A program made the position numbers and the translations under genes. The notes under the pieces were generated by a model. That model searched no databases and was not told the origin of the DNA. It saw only the letters and a list, made by a program, of their open reading frames with translations. Shown piece after piece: positions 8,166 to 16,765 of a stretch of 64,000 nucleotides of DNA. Numbering within the stretch: position 1 is the first letter of the stretch; each line of letters begins with the position of its first letter. Origin of the DNA: Clostridioides sp. ES-S-0010-02. GTDB taxonomy: Bacteria; Bacillota; Clostridia; Peptostreptococcales; Peptostreptococcaceae. The stretch lies in the NCBI GenBank assembly GCA_020641055.1, contig CP067345.1:1605317-1669316 (forward strand). The letters are read 5' to 3'.

Positions 8166-8224
8166 AAAAGAGAGTGTTCTAAGATGATTTTCTAGAAATC
8201 ATGCAATAAGAAATACTCTCTTTT
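8166..8224 (+). terminator. terminator after the BlaI/M56 operon
   Basis: Arms AAAAGAGAGT (8166-8175) and ACTCTCTTTT (8215-8224) enclose an inner hairpin GATGATTTTCTAGAAATCAT. The T run suits plus-strand termination; the A run on the other side could also serve the minus strand. Confidence 0.75.
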
Positions 8225-8333
8225 ATATAGACACAATATTATATATTCTACCTAAAAACTATTTTTAAGTTTTTGGATAGAAAACAAGTATAAATTAAGG
8301 TCTTATTTATAAGTTGTTTTGTGTATGTTACAA

Positions 8334-9350
8334 TCACTTCCATATAACCATACCATCAATATCCTTAACCTCTTGACAACCAGTCAAAATCATAGTTTCA
8401 CATAACTCATTCCTAACCTTATCTATAAAAAACTCAACACCATCAAGACCTCCACCAAAAGAAGCAGTAACAAAAGATCTTCCCATCAAAACAGCATCAG
8501 CACCCAAACCTAACATCTTAACCACATCAACACCAGTTCTAACACCACCATCAGCAAGTATAGTTATCTTTCCTTTTACAGCCTTAGCTATATCTGGAAG
8601 CACCTCACAAGTACCAGGAGTATAATCAAGAACTCGTCCACCATGATTTGAAACAACAATAGCACTAGCTCCAGACTCTACAGCCATCAAAGCATCATCC
8701 ACAGTCATAATCCCTTTTATTATAAAAGGCAATTTAGTCGCTTCAACCAACTCTCTAATCTCTTCAACTGTCTTAGGTGAAAAAGGATTTTCTTGAAGCT
8801 GATTATTAATTAATCCACAAGCATCAAGGTCTACACCAACTGCAAAAGCACCAGCCTCTTCAGATAATCTAATTTTTTCTATTATCTTTGAATTTTTCCA
8901 AGGCTTTATAAATACAATTCCATCTCCAGCATTATCTTTTAAAACGTCTAAATTATCCAATAAAAAAGTATCTACATTGGTATCTCCAACCATGGCATAG
9001 ATTCCAGAGTTAGAGCAACCTCTAACAACAGGTTCTATGTATTCTTTTTCAGAAATCTTACCACCCATATTTAACATAGTACCTGATACAGGTGCAGCAA
9101 ATATAGGAGCACTCATTTTTTTACCAAATAACTCGATAGTAGTATCTGGATTTGAAACATTATGTATTACTCTCATATTTATTTTTACTCTTTCCAAGCT
9201 TCTTCTATTTTCTATAAAAGAAGAGCCACTTCCTTTTCCTCCCATGCCAGGAACATTTCCAGCACAAGCTAATCCATTACAAATCTTACAGACTTTACAT
9301 TTTCCATTAAAGTTATCTCTAGCAGATTCTAATAATTCATTATAGTTCAT
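8334..9350 (-). CDS. FMN-dependent alpha-hydroxy-acid oxidising protein
   Basis: A 338-residue TIM-barrel enzyme of the lactate oxidase / glycolate oxidase / LldD family, which oxidises 2-hydroxy acids to 2-oxo acids with FMN. Family motifs are present: VSNHGGRVLD with the catalytic His and the substrate-binding Arg, and the FMN phosphate site ILADGGVRTGVD...GADAVLMGR. An unusual N-terminal cluster (Cys18, 21, 24, 29) could bind a metal or an Fe-S centre; classical family members lack it. The ribosome site is AAGGAGA. The substrate cannot be told from sequence; lactate or a 2-hydroxy acid of amino-acid fermentation is plausible. It stands alone. Confidence 0.8.
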   Translation of the reverse strand: MNYNELLESARDNFNGKCKVCKICNGLACAGNVPGMGGKGSGSSFIENRRSLERVKINMRVIHNVSNPDTTIELFGKKMSAPIFAAPVSGTMLNMGGKISEKEYIEPVVRGCSNSGIYAMVGDTNVDTFLLDNLDVLKDNAGDGIVFIKPWKNSKIIEKIRLSEEAGAFAVGVDLDACGLINNQLQENPFSPKTVEEIRELVEATKLPFIIKGIMTVDDALMAVESGASAIVVSNHGGRVLDYTPGTCEVLPDIAKAVKGKITILADGGVRTGVDVVKMLGLGADAVLMGRSFVTASFGGGLDGVEFFIDKVRNELCETMILTGCQEVKDIDGMVIWK

Positions 9351-9682
9351 ATCAAATTCTCCTTTTCATTATATTAAAATTGAGTATTACTATATTGAAA
9401 ATATCTTAATTGTAAATGAAGAGATGATATTGTGATTAGTTAAACTGAGTAATACATATTAGATATTTTTATTATTGTAGGTAAGTAAATTATAGCATAT
9501 TAGATAAATAAACTTAAATTGTTTTTGTTGATATAGTATATATATAGGATATTTATTAAAATTCAAAAAGGCTATATATAGATTTTTTTAATCTATATAT
9601 AGCCTTTAAATTTATGTCAATTTCTTTTTTATCAATGAATAAATAATATAGAATACAATATACAAAAAAGTTGCTCGAAATG
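9351..9682. other. intergenic region with terminator
   Basis: This stretch holds the shared upstream side of the FMN oxidase gene and, at 9566-9608, a long terminator hairpin. No ORF or other element was recognised. Confidence 0.5.
9566..9608 (-). terminator. terminator for the 60-residue gene
   Basis: AAAGGCTATATATAGATT pairs with AATCTATATATAGCCTTT around a short T-rich loop. Placed 75 bases after the stop of the minus-strand 60-residue gene and flanked by A/T runs on both sides. Confidence 0.75.
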
Positions 9683-9865
9683 TTAGGCTAATCCCCATTT
9701 ACAAAGCAACATCATTATGCTATGTAAATTTGAATCAACAATGTTTTCACCATACCTCACCATAAAGTCATCTAATTGTGTGTCTATAAATGAATAATAT
9801 CCACTTATGCTATCAATATATGCAGTCATTAAGTGTATACATTCATCACTTTTATCTTTATACAT
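9683..9865 (-). CDS. 60-residue protein, paralogue of the riboswitch-controlled 5042-5218 gene
   Basis: The protein aligns without gaps to the 58-residue product at 5042-5218, sharing Cys9, FIDTQLDDFM and YGEN. It starts with ATG at 9865 after a GGGGGAGATAC ribosome site. There is no signal peptide or membrane helix, and function is unknown. Unlike its paralogue it has no recognisable c-di-GMP aptamer upstream, so the two copies are probably regulated differently. Confidence 0.7.
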   Translation of the reverse strand: MYKDKSDECIHLMTAYIDSISGYYSFIDTQLDDFMVRYGENIVDSNLHSIMMLLCKWGLA

Positions 9866-10190
9866 CTGTATCTCCCCCTATACAATATATAAAATTTGAT
9901 ACTAAATCGTATCTTATAAAATAGTTAAGTGTGTTACATCTATATTCAATCTCTGTATTCATATACTTATATTAATAGGTAAAGTGAATTTTGACAATAG
10001 GTTTTGAAAAACTGGATGTTCAAAACGTAAAGTTGGGTTTTAAGATAATTAAGTAAATTATATGTATACAATATATGTATATAACTTACTTAATAAGAAA
10101 TATTATAAAATTATATAACAATTACTTTTATTAAGAATGTTTAAGTGGTAGAATAACTTGGGAGATTAATAATTATTAGGAGGATATAAT
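9866..10190. other. intergenic region with a long inverted repeat
   Basis: At 10048-10094 the arms ATTAAGTAAATTATATGTATAC and ATTAAGTAAGTTATATAC (complement) face each other and form a stem of about 16 bp with a small interruption. It is 97 bases before the next gene and has no T run, so it may be an operator or a leader structure rather than a terminator. Nothing else was recognised. Confidence 0.45.
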
Positions 10191-10610
10191 ATGAGTTTGT
10201 ACAAGTTTATATATGAAGACAAGGAATATTTATTAAAAGAAGATAATTGCAGTGCTTTAATAAATGATGAGGAAAGTCCAATTCAAGGAATAAGCATTCC
10301 AAAAATAATTGAGATACTTAATGAATCAGAAGATGTTGATTTTGATATAGAATACTATCAAGAAGCATGCCCATTATGCTTGGAGGGTGTAAAAGAAAAG
10401 AAAAAATTCTTTCCGTTTTTAGAATATCATTTTTATATTTTTAGTAAGGATGGAAAATATGTAATAAGTAATATATCTAGTGATTATAAAGGGATGTCTT
10501 TTAATAAATTATCAAGAGCAAATAAAGTTGATAATAGTTACATTGTAAGTGTGATAATTTGCGAAAATTGTCAAGATTATATAATTCAAATAGAAAATTG
10601 TATAGTTTAG
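10191..10610 (+). CDS. hypothetical protein with two CxxC pairs
   Basis: A 139-residue soluble protein preceded by an AGGAGG ribosome site. Cys60-x2-Cys63 and Cys124-x2-Cys127 could form one zinc site linking the middle and the C-terminal part. The rest is acidic with alternating strands. I do not recognise a family. It is a single gene: an inverted repeat lies upstream and a terminator follows. Confidence 0.6.
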   Translation: MSLYKFIYEDKEYLLKEDNCSALINDEESPIQGISIPKIIEILNESEDVDFDIEYYQEACPLCLEGVKEKKKFFPFLEYHFYIFSKDGKYVISNISSDYKGMSFNKLSRANKVDNSYIVSVIICENCQDYIIQIENCIV

Positions 10611-10620
10611 TGTAATTTAT

Positions 10621-10667
10621 GTCTTAATTTAGGAGAAATTTCTAAATTAAGACACCGACTTTTTTTA
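10621..10667 (+). terminator. terminator after the 139-residue gene
   Basis: A 12-bp perfect stem, GTCTTAATTTAG (10621-10632) with CTAAATTAAGAC (10642-10653), is followed by ACCGAC and a run of seven T. Confidence 0.8.
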
Positions 10668-10740
10668 AAAATAGTATGGAAAATTACTAAATTTGTGAGA
10701 TAATGAAAGTCGGAGGTGGGTTACAATATATAATAAATAT

Positions 10741-12582
10741 TTGGAAGATATAGATAGTATAATTTTAGATTCAATGTTTAAGCTGACCTTGAATGAAAAA
10801 CTATTAAATAATGATAACTTTTTTGAAAAAAGAATTGATGAAATTAACAATTCAATTAATTCCTACAAAACTGAACAAAGTAGTTTAATGTTATTAAAAT
10901 TAAATTTTTTGCTAGCTTTACTGTATGGTATTCAAGGATTTAGTGAAAAAATGAAAAAGTATATTTTGATTTCCTGTAAATATATTGAACAATACTTACC
11001 TAAAGATTATGTGTTTTTAGCACGATTTTATTCACAAATAGCCATTTTAAGTTTAAAGAATGAAGATGTAAATAGAGCAGATCTATATATAGATAAATTT
11101 AATCTTATTTGTAAGGGGAGCAATTTTTTAGTGGAAGAAATTATCTTTGAATCTCAATTGATTTATATTAAAGCAAGTAAATGTATTGATTCTTCTATAA
11201 TAATTAAGGAAATAGAAGACTTATATATAAAAGTAAAAGAAACTAATGATTTTAATTGTAAAAAAATATATTTTTTTATAATTGGTAAGATATATTTTTT
11301 GTTTTTAGATGATGCATTAATTGCTAAAATGAATTTCTTAAAAGCAAGAAAATATGCAGAGTTATCAAAAGATATAGAAGTATGCTCACTATGCGATATA
11401 AAGCTAGGGGAATGTGAATGTTCCTTTGAAAATTATGAAGGAGCAAGAGGATACTTTAATGAAGTAATAAAGAATAAGAAATATACAAACGTAAATATGA
11501 TTCAAAAGTATAGAGCATCAAATAACATAACTAAATTATTAATAAAAACTAAAGACTATTCAGGTGCTATAAATAATTTAGCAAAATCTGAAGTATATTT
11601 GGAAAAATTTAAGAATCAAGATTTAAAAGAAGTAGAAAAATTAGACTTATGTATAAATCTAGCTATGTACTATGCAGAAAGTAATGAAAAATCATTTGAG
11701 AAATCAACTTGTTATTTAAATCGGGCTAAAAGTTTATTAAATAACATAAATAATGTAGAAGAGTATATAATATATGATTTAGAAGTGATTTATCATCAGA
11801 TTAATATATATTATATATTTGAAGATTATGAAAAGTCCTTGATTACAAGCAAAAAACTTCTTGAAAAGGCTAAAGAAGCTAAAAATTATAATTATGTGAA
11901 AGAAGCATATAAAACTATACACATGTGTTTTGAGAAGATACAAGATTATGAAATGAGTATGAGATACTTTAAAATGTACTATGAGTTAAAACAGATGTAT
12001 ATGAAAGCTAGGAATAGAAATTATATAGACTCCTTAAATTATAGACATGAGCATATCGAAAAAGAAATAAATAATATGAAAAAAATAAAACTCGATTTAG
12101 ATAAGAAAAAATACATCGACCCTTTGACAAATGCTTATAATAGAGCATATTTAAATAATTTCTTAGAAAAACAAGAGATTAGTGAGTACAGTTCTGCATT
12201 TATGATAGATGTAGATTATTTTAAGGAATACAATGACACTCATGGTCATTATAATGGAGATATTGCTCTTAAAAATATAACTATGATAATAAAAAAATAT
12301 TTAAAAGAGGACATGTCTGTTATAAGGTATGGAGGAGAGGAATTTTTAATATTGTCTATATGCAAAGATTATAGAAAAAGCAAAGTATTTGGAAAAAAGT
12401 TATGTAAGGTTGTAAAAAAATTCTTAAATGATGATTTGACGATTAGTATTGGTATTGATACTTGTAAAAATAGTAGTATAGATATAAGTGAAATAATTGA
12501 AAATGCGGATAAAGCCTTATACAAAGCAAAACAAACTGGAAGAAATAGATGTTTGCATTATTATGATTTTAAGAATTTTTAA
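10741..12582 (+). CDS. TPR-repeat protein with C-terminal GGDEF domain
   Basis: The protein has about 430 residues of TPR-like helical pairs, a short coiled coil and a GGDEF domain. The domain holds DPLTNAYNRAYL, the metal-binding DVDYFKEYND and an intact GGEEF active-site loop near residue 531, so diguanylate cyclase activity is plausible. There is no RxxD inhibitory site just before the loop. No membrane helix is present; the TPR part may bind a peptide or partner. The first conventional start is TTG 10741, but the only ribosome site (GGAGGTGG, 10712-10719) is 24 bases away and fits an in-frame ATA at 10726 better. It precedes a second TPR-GGDEF gene by 14-26 bases. Confidence 0.85.
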   Translation: MEDIDSIILDSMFKLTLNEKLLNNDNFFEKRIDEINNSINSYKTEQSSLMLLKLNFLLALLYGIQGFSEKMKKYILISCKYIEQYLPKDYVFLARFYSQIAILSLKNEDVNRADLYIDKFNLICKGSNFLVEEIIFESQLIYIKASKCIDSSIIIKEIEDLYIKVKETNDFNCKKIYFFIIGKIYFLFLDDALIAKMNFLKARKYAELSKDIEVCSLCDIKLGECECSFENYEGARGYFNEVIKNKKYTNVNMIQKYRASNNITKLLIKTKDYSGAINNLAKSEVYLEKFKNQDLKEVEKLDLCINLAMYYAESNEKSFEKSTCYLNRAKSLLNNINNVEEYIIYDLEVIYHQINIYYIFEDYEKSLITSKKLLEKAKEAKNYNYVKEAYKTIHMCFEKIQDYEMSMRYFKMYYELKQMYMKARNRNYIDSLNYRHEHIEKEINNMKKIKLDLDKKKYIDPLTNAYNRAYLNNFLEKQEISEYSSAFMIDVDYFKEYNDTHGHYNGDIALKNITMIIKKYLKEDMSVIRYGGEEFLILSICKDYRKSKVFGKKLCKVVKKFLNDDLTISIGIDTCKNSSIDISEIIENADKALYKAKQTGRNRCLHYYDFKNF

Positions 12583-12608
12583 CTCTTGAAATAGGATTGG
12601 TGATTTAC

Positions 12609-14492
12609 TTGAAAGGGAGTTTAATAGAAGATTTAAAGAGAAATATAAAAAAGATAGAATATGATATGTTGACTAAGTTCTATCTGAATTTGACCGATTT
12701 AAACTACATCTTGGATTATCACAAAGACCTTTTAAATACAAAAATAGATGCTAAAGATAGAGTCTATATTTTATATTTAATTAGTCTAATAAACTATGTA
12801 AAAAAAGATAGAGAAGCATCGTATAATTATTTGATAGTTTCACTAAAAGATATTAAACAATTATCACTAAAAGATGATGCAGATATAATATCTAAGATTT
12901 ATATTTATCTTACTCTATCTGCTATTTCTATAAAAAAATACGATAAAGCAAATCATTTTTATTTTTTAGCCAAAAAAATTATAAAACAACAACGTTTGAA
13001 TGAATTATTGGTTTTGTTTAATATGAGTTTATGTGTAGAAATAAGTGCACTATATAAAACTAAATCTGAAGTAGTACTATTAGTAGAGGAAGTATCCTTT
13101 TTTAAAAAATTAAAAAATAAAGTTCTTGTAAGTAGAGCAAATTATATATTTGGTAGGGTATATCTATACTTATTTAACAACTTTATAAAAAGTATGGAGT
13201 ATTTGATTGAATGTCTAAGATTAGCCCAGGAAAATAATCTATATTCTATAGAAGCTTTTTGCAAATGTATAATAAGCCTCTGTTATCTAGAAAGTGGGAA
13301 TAACAGAGAAGCCATAAAGTATATAAAAAATGCACTAGATGTTGCACATAATAATAATTCAGTATGTTCAACTGAAAGAGTAGCAATAAAAATAGACCTT
13401 ATATGGGCATATTTAAAAGAAGATATGAATAAAGAAGCAGAAGTTGTTTTAGAAAAAACTATAGAACTGATGGATGTTGTTGAAGGCGTATATAAAGATT
13501 ATTTGTACTCATTCATATTTTTATATTCAGCCGAAATAGAGTTAAAGAAAGATACTTGTAATTTTGAAAGAGTAAATGCATATTTGATTTTATCAAAAAA
13601 CATATATAAAAGTTTTGGAGATGTTTTTATATATAATTCTAAATTAGATTATATTTATAAGTTATATGGAGATTTATATATAAAATTTAACAATGTAGAT
13701 GAAGGAATAAGATATTATTTGAAAGGTTTAAACTTAGTTAAAAAAAGTTCATTAAATCCTAAAAAATTGTCTATATTTTATGGTCTAATAGCAAAAGGAT
13801 ATGAATTGAAAAAAGAGTTCAAACTAGCGATTGAATATTATAAAAGTATGGATTGGTATTCAGATAAGTGGGAAAAAAACAATTCTTATAAAACATCACA
13901 AGGTATTCATAAACAATATGAATTAAGACAAAAACAAGAAAGTTTAAGATTACTTGTAGATAATAATAAGAAATTGGAAAATGATATTCTAACTGATGGA
14001 CTAACTCGACTATATAATAGAAGATACTTAGAACAACAATTGAATTTATTCAATGAAGATATAGATAAAAATATGATGGCAATATTGATTGATATAGATT
14101 ATTTTAAAAGCTATAATGATAACTATGGTCATCCAGCAGGAGATAAAGTTATAATTAAAGTAACTGACATTATAAAAAATGTATTTATAGATATTACTAA
14201 ACACATAATTAGATATGGAGGAGAGGAAATCTTAATATTAGTAGATTCTATAAAATCAATAAATGTTGAAGAGATTGATAAGATAGAAATATATATTAAA
14301 AGAGTTTTTAAACTTCTTGAATTTGAAGGAATTGAACATATATACTCTAAAGTAGAAAACTATGTGACTATAAGTGCTGGAGTAAGTATAAAAAGATGTC
14401 GTAGTAGAAAAGATGTCGAGATATTAATTGAAGATGCAGACAAAAACCTATATAAATCAAAAAAAGCAGGTAGAAATCAGTATATACTATAA
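12609..14492 (+). CDS. second TPR-repeat GGDEF protein
   Basis: A 627-residue relative of the preceding protein with the same order: TPR-like helices to about residue 450, coiled coil, GGDEF domain. The active loop reads GGEEI (about 537-541) instead of GGEEF, and the metal site DIDYFKSYND is kept, so activity is possible but less certain. I start at TTG 12609 because GGTGAT lies at proper distance, as in the next gene; a TTG 12 bases earlier is also open. The similar domain order suggests a tandem duplication followed by divergence. Confidence 0.85.
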   Translation: MKGSLIEDLKRNIKKIEYDMLTKFYLNLTDLNYILDYHKDLLNTKIDAKDRVYILYLISLINYVKKDREASYNYLIVSLKDIKQLSLKDDADIISKIYIYLTLSAISIKKYDKANHFYFLAKKIIKQQRLNELLVLFNMSLCVEISALYKTKSEVVLLVEEVSFFKKLKNKVLVSRANYIFGRVYLYLFNNFIKSMEYLIECLRLAQENNLYSIEAFCKCIISLCYLESGNNREAIKYIKNALDVAHNNNSVCSTERVAIKIDLIWAYLKEDMNKEAEVVLEKTIELMDVVEGVYKDYLYSFIFLYSAEIELKKDTCNFERVNAYLILSKNIYKSFGDVFIYNSKLDYIYKLYGDLYIKFNNVDEGIRYYLKGLNLVKKSSLNPKKLSIFYGLIAKGYELKKEFKLAIEYYKSMDWYSDKWEKNNSYKTSQGIHKQYELRQKQESLRLLVDNNKKLENDILTDGLTRLYNRRYLEQQLNLFNEDIDKNMMAILIDIDYFKSYNDNYGHPAGDKVIIKVTDIIKNVFIDITKHIIRYGGEEILILVDSIKSINVEEIDKIEIYIKRVFKLLEFEGIEHIYSKVENYVTISAGVSIKRCRSRKDVEILIEDADKNLYKSKKAGRNQYIL

Positions 14493-14513
14493 TTTAAAAT
14501 TGAGGTGATTTTA

Positions 14514-16505
14514 TTGCAAAAGAAGATAGGAATTATAGCCTCTGATATTGAATTAAAAGAAAGAATAGAAGAATTATATAGAGAAGATGTAGAAAATGGA
14601 ACTATAATAATCGACATACTTAATCTTGATTTAATGGAAAATCAAGGACGTATACTTGTTGAGAAAGGTGCTCAAGCTATAATCGGCAGAGGAGGAGGTT
14701 ATAGTTTAGTAATAGACACAGTAAGTGTACCTGTAATACCCATGAATATGAAATCAACCGACCTTCTAAGAGCAATAGAAATGGCAAAGCGATATTCTAA
14801 AAAAGTAGTATTAATACTTGGAGATAATGAAGTTTCTTTTGATTATGTTGGTTGGAGAAATGTCATAAGTACTGAAATAACTGAAGAATGGTTTGAATCT
14901 AAATACGAAATAAGAAGTAAGGTTGTAAAGTATATAGACCAAAAAGATGAAGTTGTAATAGTTGGTGGAGGTCTAGCGTGTTCTTTTGCGAGACAATATG
15001 GTATTGATAGTGTATTTGCAACTGCCAGTGACGAATCTATAAGAGAAGCTGTTGAGTATTGTAAGAAATTATTAGATACATTAGGCGAGGAAAAATTTAA
15101 TAATGAAGTATTAAGAAATATATTAGATGGTATAAAAGATGGAGTAATTGCTATAGATAGTAATGGAAGTATAATTTTGTACAATGAAAGTGCAAAAAAC
15201 ATGCTTAAAGTAGAAAGAAAATGTGCGCTTAATAAATATATTCTAGATATATTTCCAAAAATGGGATGGCTATTAGATTGTCTACATGAGAAAGATGATG
15301 TAGAAGATAGAAAGATAAGAAATATAAACAACTTGATTGTTAATACTAGAACAACATTAATAAAAGTAGATGATAGCACTTATGGAGTTTTAGGAATAAT
15401 ACAAGATATAACTAAGCTACAAAATTTAGAAAGAAAAATAAGGTTTGATTTAAATCAAAAAGGTCTATATGCTAGATATACTTTTGATGATTTTTTATTT
15501 AAAGATAAATTAACAAAGGAATTTATTGAAGAAGCTAAAAAAATTGGGAAAAGTGATTACACAACGCTACTTTATGGAGAAAGTGGGTCTGGTAAAGAAA
15601 TTATAGCCCATAGTATACATAATATAAGCAAAAGAAAAGACAGGCCTTTTGTGGCTATAAACTGTGCTACTATAGCAGAAAATTTGCTTGAAAGTGAGCT
15701 TTTTGGATATGAAGAAGGTGCATTTACAGGTGCTAGGAAAGGTGGAAAAAGAGGGTTATTTGAACTTGCTCATGGAGGAACTCTTTTTCTTGATGAAATA
15801 AACAGTCTCTCATTTAATATTCAGACAAAACTATTAAGAGTAATAGAGGAGCGACAAATAATGAGAATTGGCTCTGACTACATAATACCTTTGGATATTA
15901 GAATCATAGCAGCTACCAATGAATCTTTAACAGAAAAAATAGTTATGGGTACATTTAGAGCTGACTTATTCTATAGATTAAGTAGTTTAGAGATAAATAT
16001 CCCTCCTTTAAGAGATAGAAGAGAAGATATAATACCATTGTTTAATAATTTTGTAAATGAAGTTTTAAAGGATGATGGTTTACATGGAATAAACAGTATA
16101 GATGAAAATTTTGCTCTAACTAAGGATGAGATAAATGCGCTATATAATTATAGTTGGCCTGGAAATGTTAGAGAGCTAAAAACAATAGCTCAAAAGTATG
16201 TTGTGACAGGGAAAATTAAATTAAGAAAAGAGCAAAACTTTAAGGCTAAAGAAGTAGTACCTAGTTCTAGTGTAGAAGAATTTAATGTTGAAACAACAGC
16301 AAGTATGGAAACTACAGATAAAGTCATAGATATAAGTAAGATAAATGATGGTAAGGTAAGTATAGATATAAAAGAAGTAAATAAGTATGTTGAAGAAAAA
16401 ATAATAAGCATGCTTTTTGCTCAGGGGCTTTCCAAAAATGAAGTTGCACAAGTTCTTGGAATAAGTAGAACATCTCTATGGAAAAAGTATAATAAAAATA
16501 TTTGA
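14514..16505 (+). CDS. sigma-54-dependent transcriptional activator with PrpR N-domain
   Basis: The domains in order are a PrpR_N-like effector domain (about 1-185), a PAS domain (about 200-305), an AAA+ sigma-54 interaction domain and a Fis-type helix-turn-helix ([18 protein letters not shown]) at the C-terminus. The Walker A is GESGSGKE, the sigma-54 contact loop is GAFTGA and Walker B is GGTLFLDEI. The TTG start at 14514 follows GAGGTGAT. The next operon, 260 bases downstream, begins with a near-perfect -24/-12 promoter, so this protein very probably activates that aminotransferase-ior-buk operon, presumably in response to an amino or 2-oxo acid. Confidence 0.9.
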   Translation: MQKKIGIIASDIELKERIEELYREDVENGTIIIDILNLDLMENQGRILVEKGAQAIIGRGGGYSLVIDTVSVPVIPMNMKSTDLLRAIEMAKRYSKKVVLILGDNEVSFDYVGWRNVISTEITEEWFESKYEIRSKVVKYIDQKDEVVIVGGGLACSFARQYGIDSVFATASDESIREAVEYCKKLLDTLGEEKFNNEVLRNILDGIKDGVIAIDSNGSIILYNESAKNMLKVERKCALNKYILDIFPKMGWLLDCLHEKDDVEDRKIRNINNLIVNTRTTLIKVDDSTYGVLGIIQDITKLQNLERKIRFDLNQKGLYARYTFDDFLFKDKLTKEFIEEAKKIGKSDYTTLLYGESGSGKEIIAHSIHNISKRKDRPFVAINCATIAENLLESELFGYEEGAFTGARKGGKRGLFELAHGGTLFLDEINSLSFNIQTKLLRVIEERQIMRIGSDYIIPLDIRIIAATNESLTEKIVMGTFRADLFYRLSSLEINIPPLRDRREDIIPLFNNFVNEVLKDDGLHGINSIDENFALTKDEINALYNYSWPGNVRELKTIAQKYVVTGKIKLRKEQNFKAKEVVPSSSVEEFNVETTASMETTDKVIDISKINDGKVSIDIKEVNKYVEEKIISMLFAQGLSKNEVAQVLGISRTSLWKKYNKNI

Positions 16506-16533
16506 CATAATTACATATAAATTATTTTGAAGT

Positions 16534-16582
16534 GATGTTAATTTTTCAAAACGAATGTTAAGAAAAATTAACATTATTTTTT
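16534..16582 (+). terminator. inverted repeat and terminator after the sigma-54 activator gene
   Basis: TGTTAATTTTTC (16536-16547) pairs with GAAAAATTAACA (16562-16573) and TTATTTTTTT follows, so it can end the activator transcript. It also lies about 140-170 bases before the -24/-12 promoter, where activator sites are normally found, so a binding role is possible. Confidence 0.6.
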
Positions 16583-16707
16583 TGTAGAATTTTATTTTTT
16601 CAGACAAGCACATAGATTTGTAAGAAAAATAACTTAAACACTTAATTTTAGTAGTGAAAAAAATCAGAATTCTAAACAAAAGTAGTTTTACATAAAGTTA
16701 AATTTGT

Positions 16708-16723
16708 TGGCATGCTAATTGCT
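16708..16723 (+). promoter_or_regulatory. sigma-54 (-24/-12) promoter
   Basis: TGGCAT-GCTAA-TTGCT matches the consensus TGGCAC-N5-TTGCA/T except for one base, with GG and GC the required distance apart. It is about 43 bases before the aminotransferase start and just after the sigma-54 activator gene. Confidence 0.85.
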
Positions 16724-16765
16724 TAATATAAATGTGAGAGTAAATACAATTTTAGGGGTGATGGT

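Noticed and set aside
14843-15379. 178-residue minus-strand ORF
   Set aside because: Antisense shadow of the sigma-54 activator gene; low-complexity Ser/Leu composition and no ribosome site.
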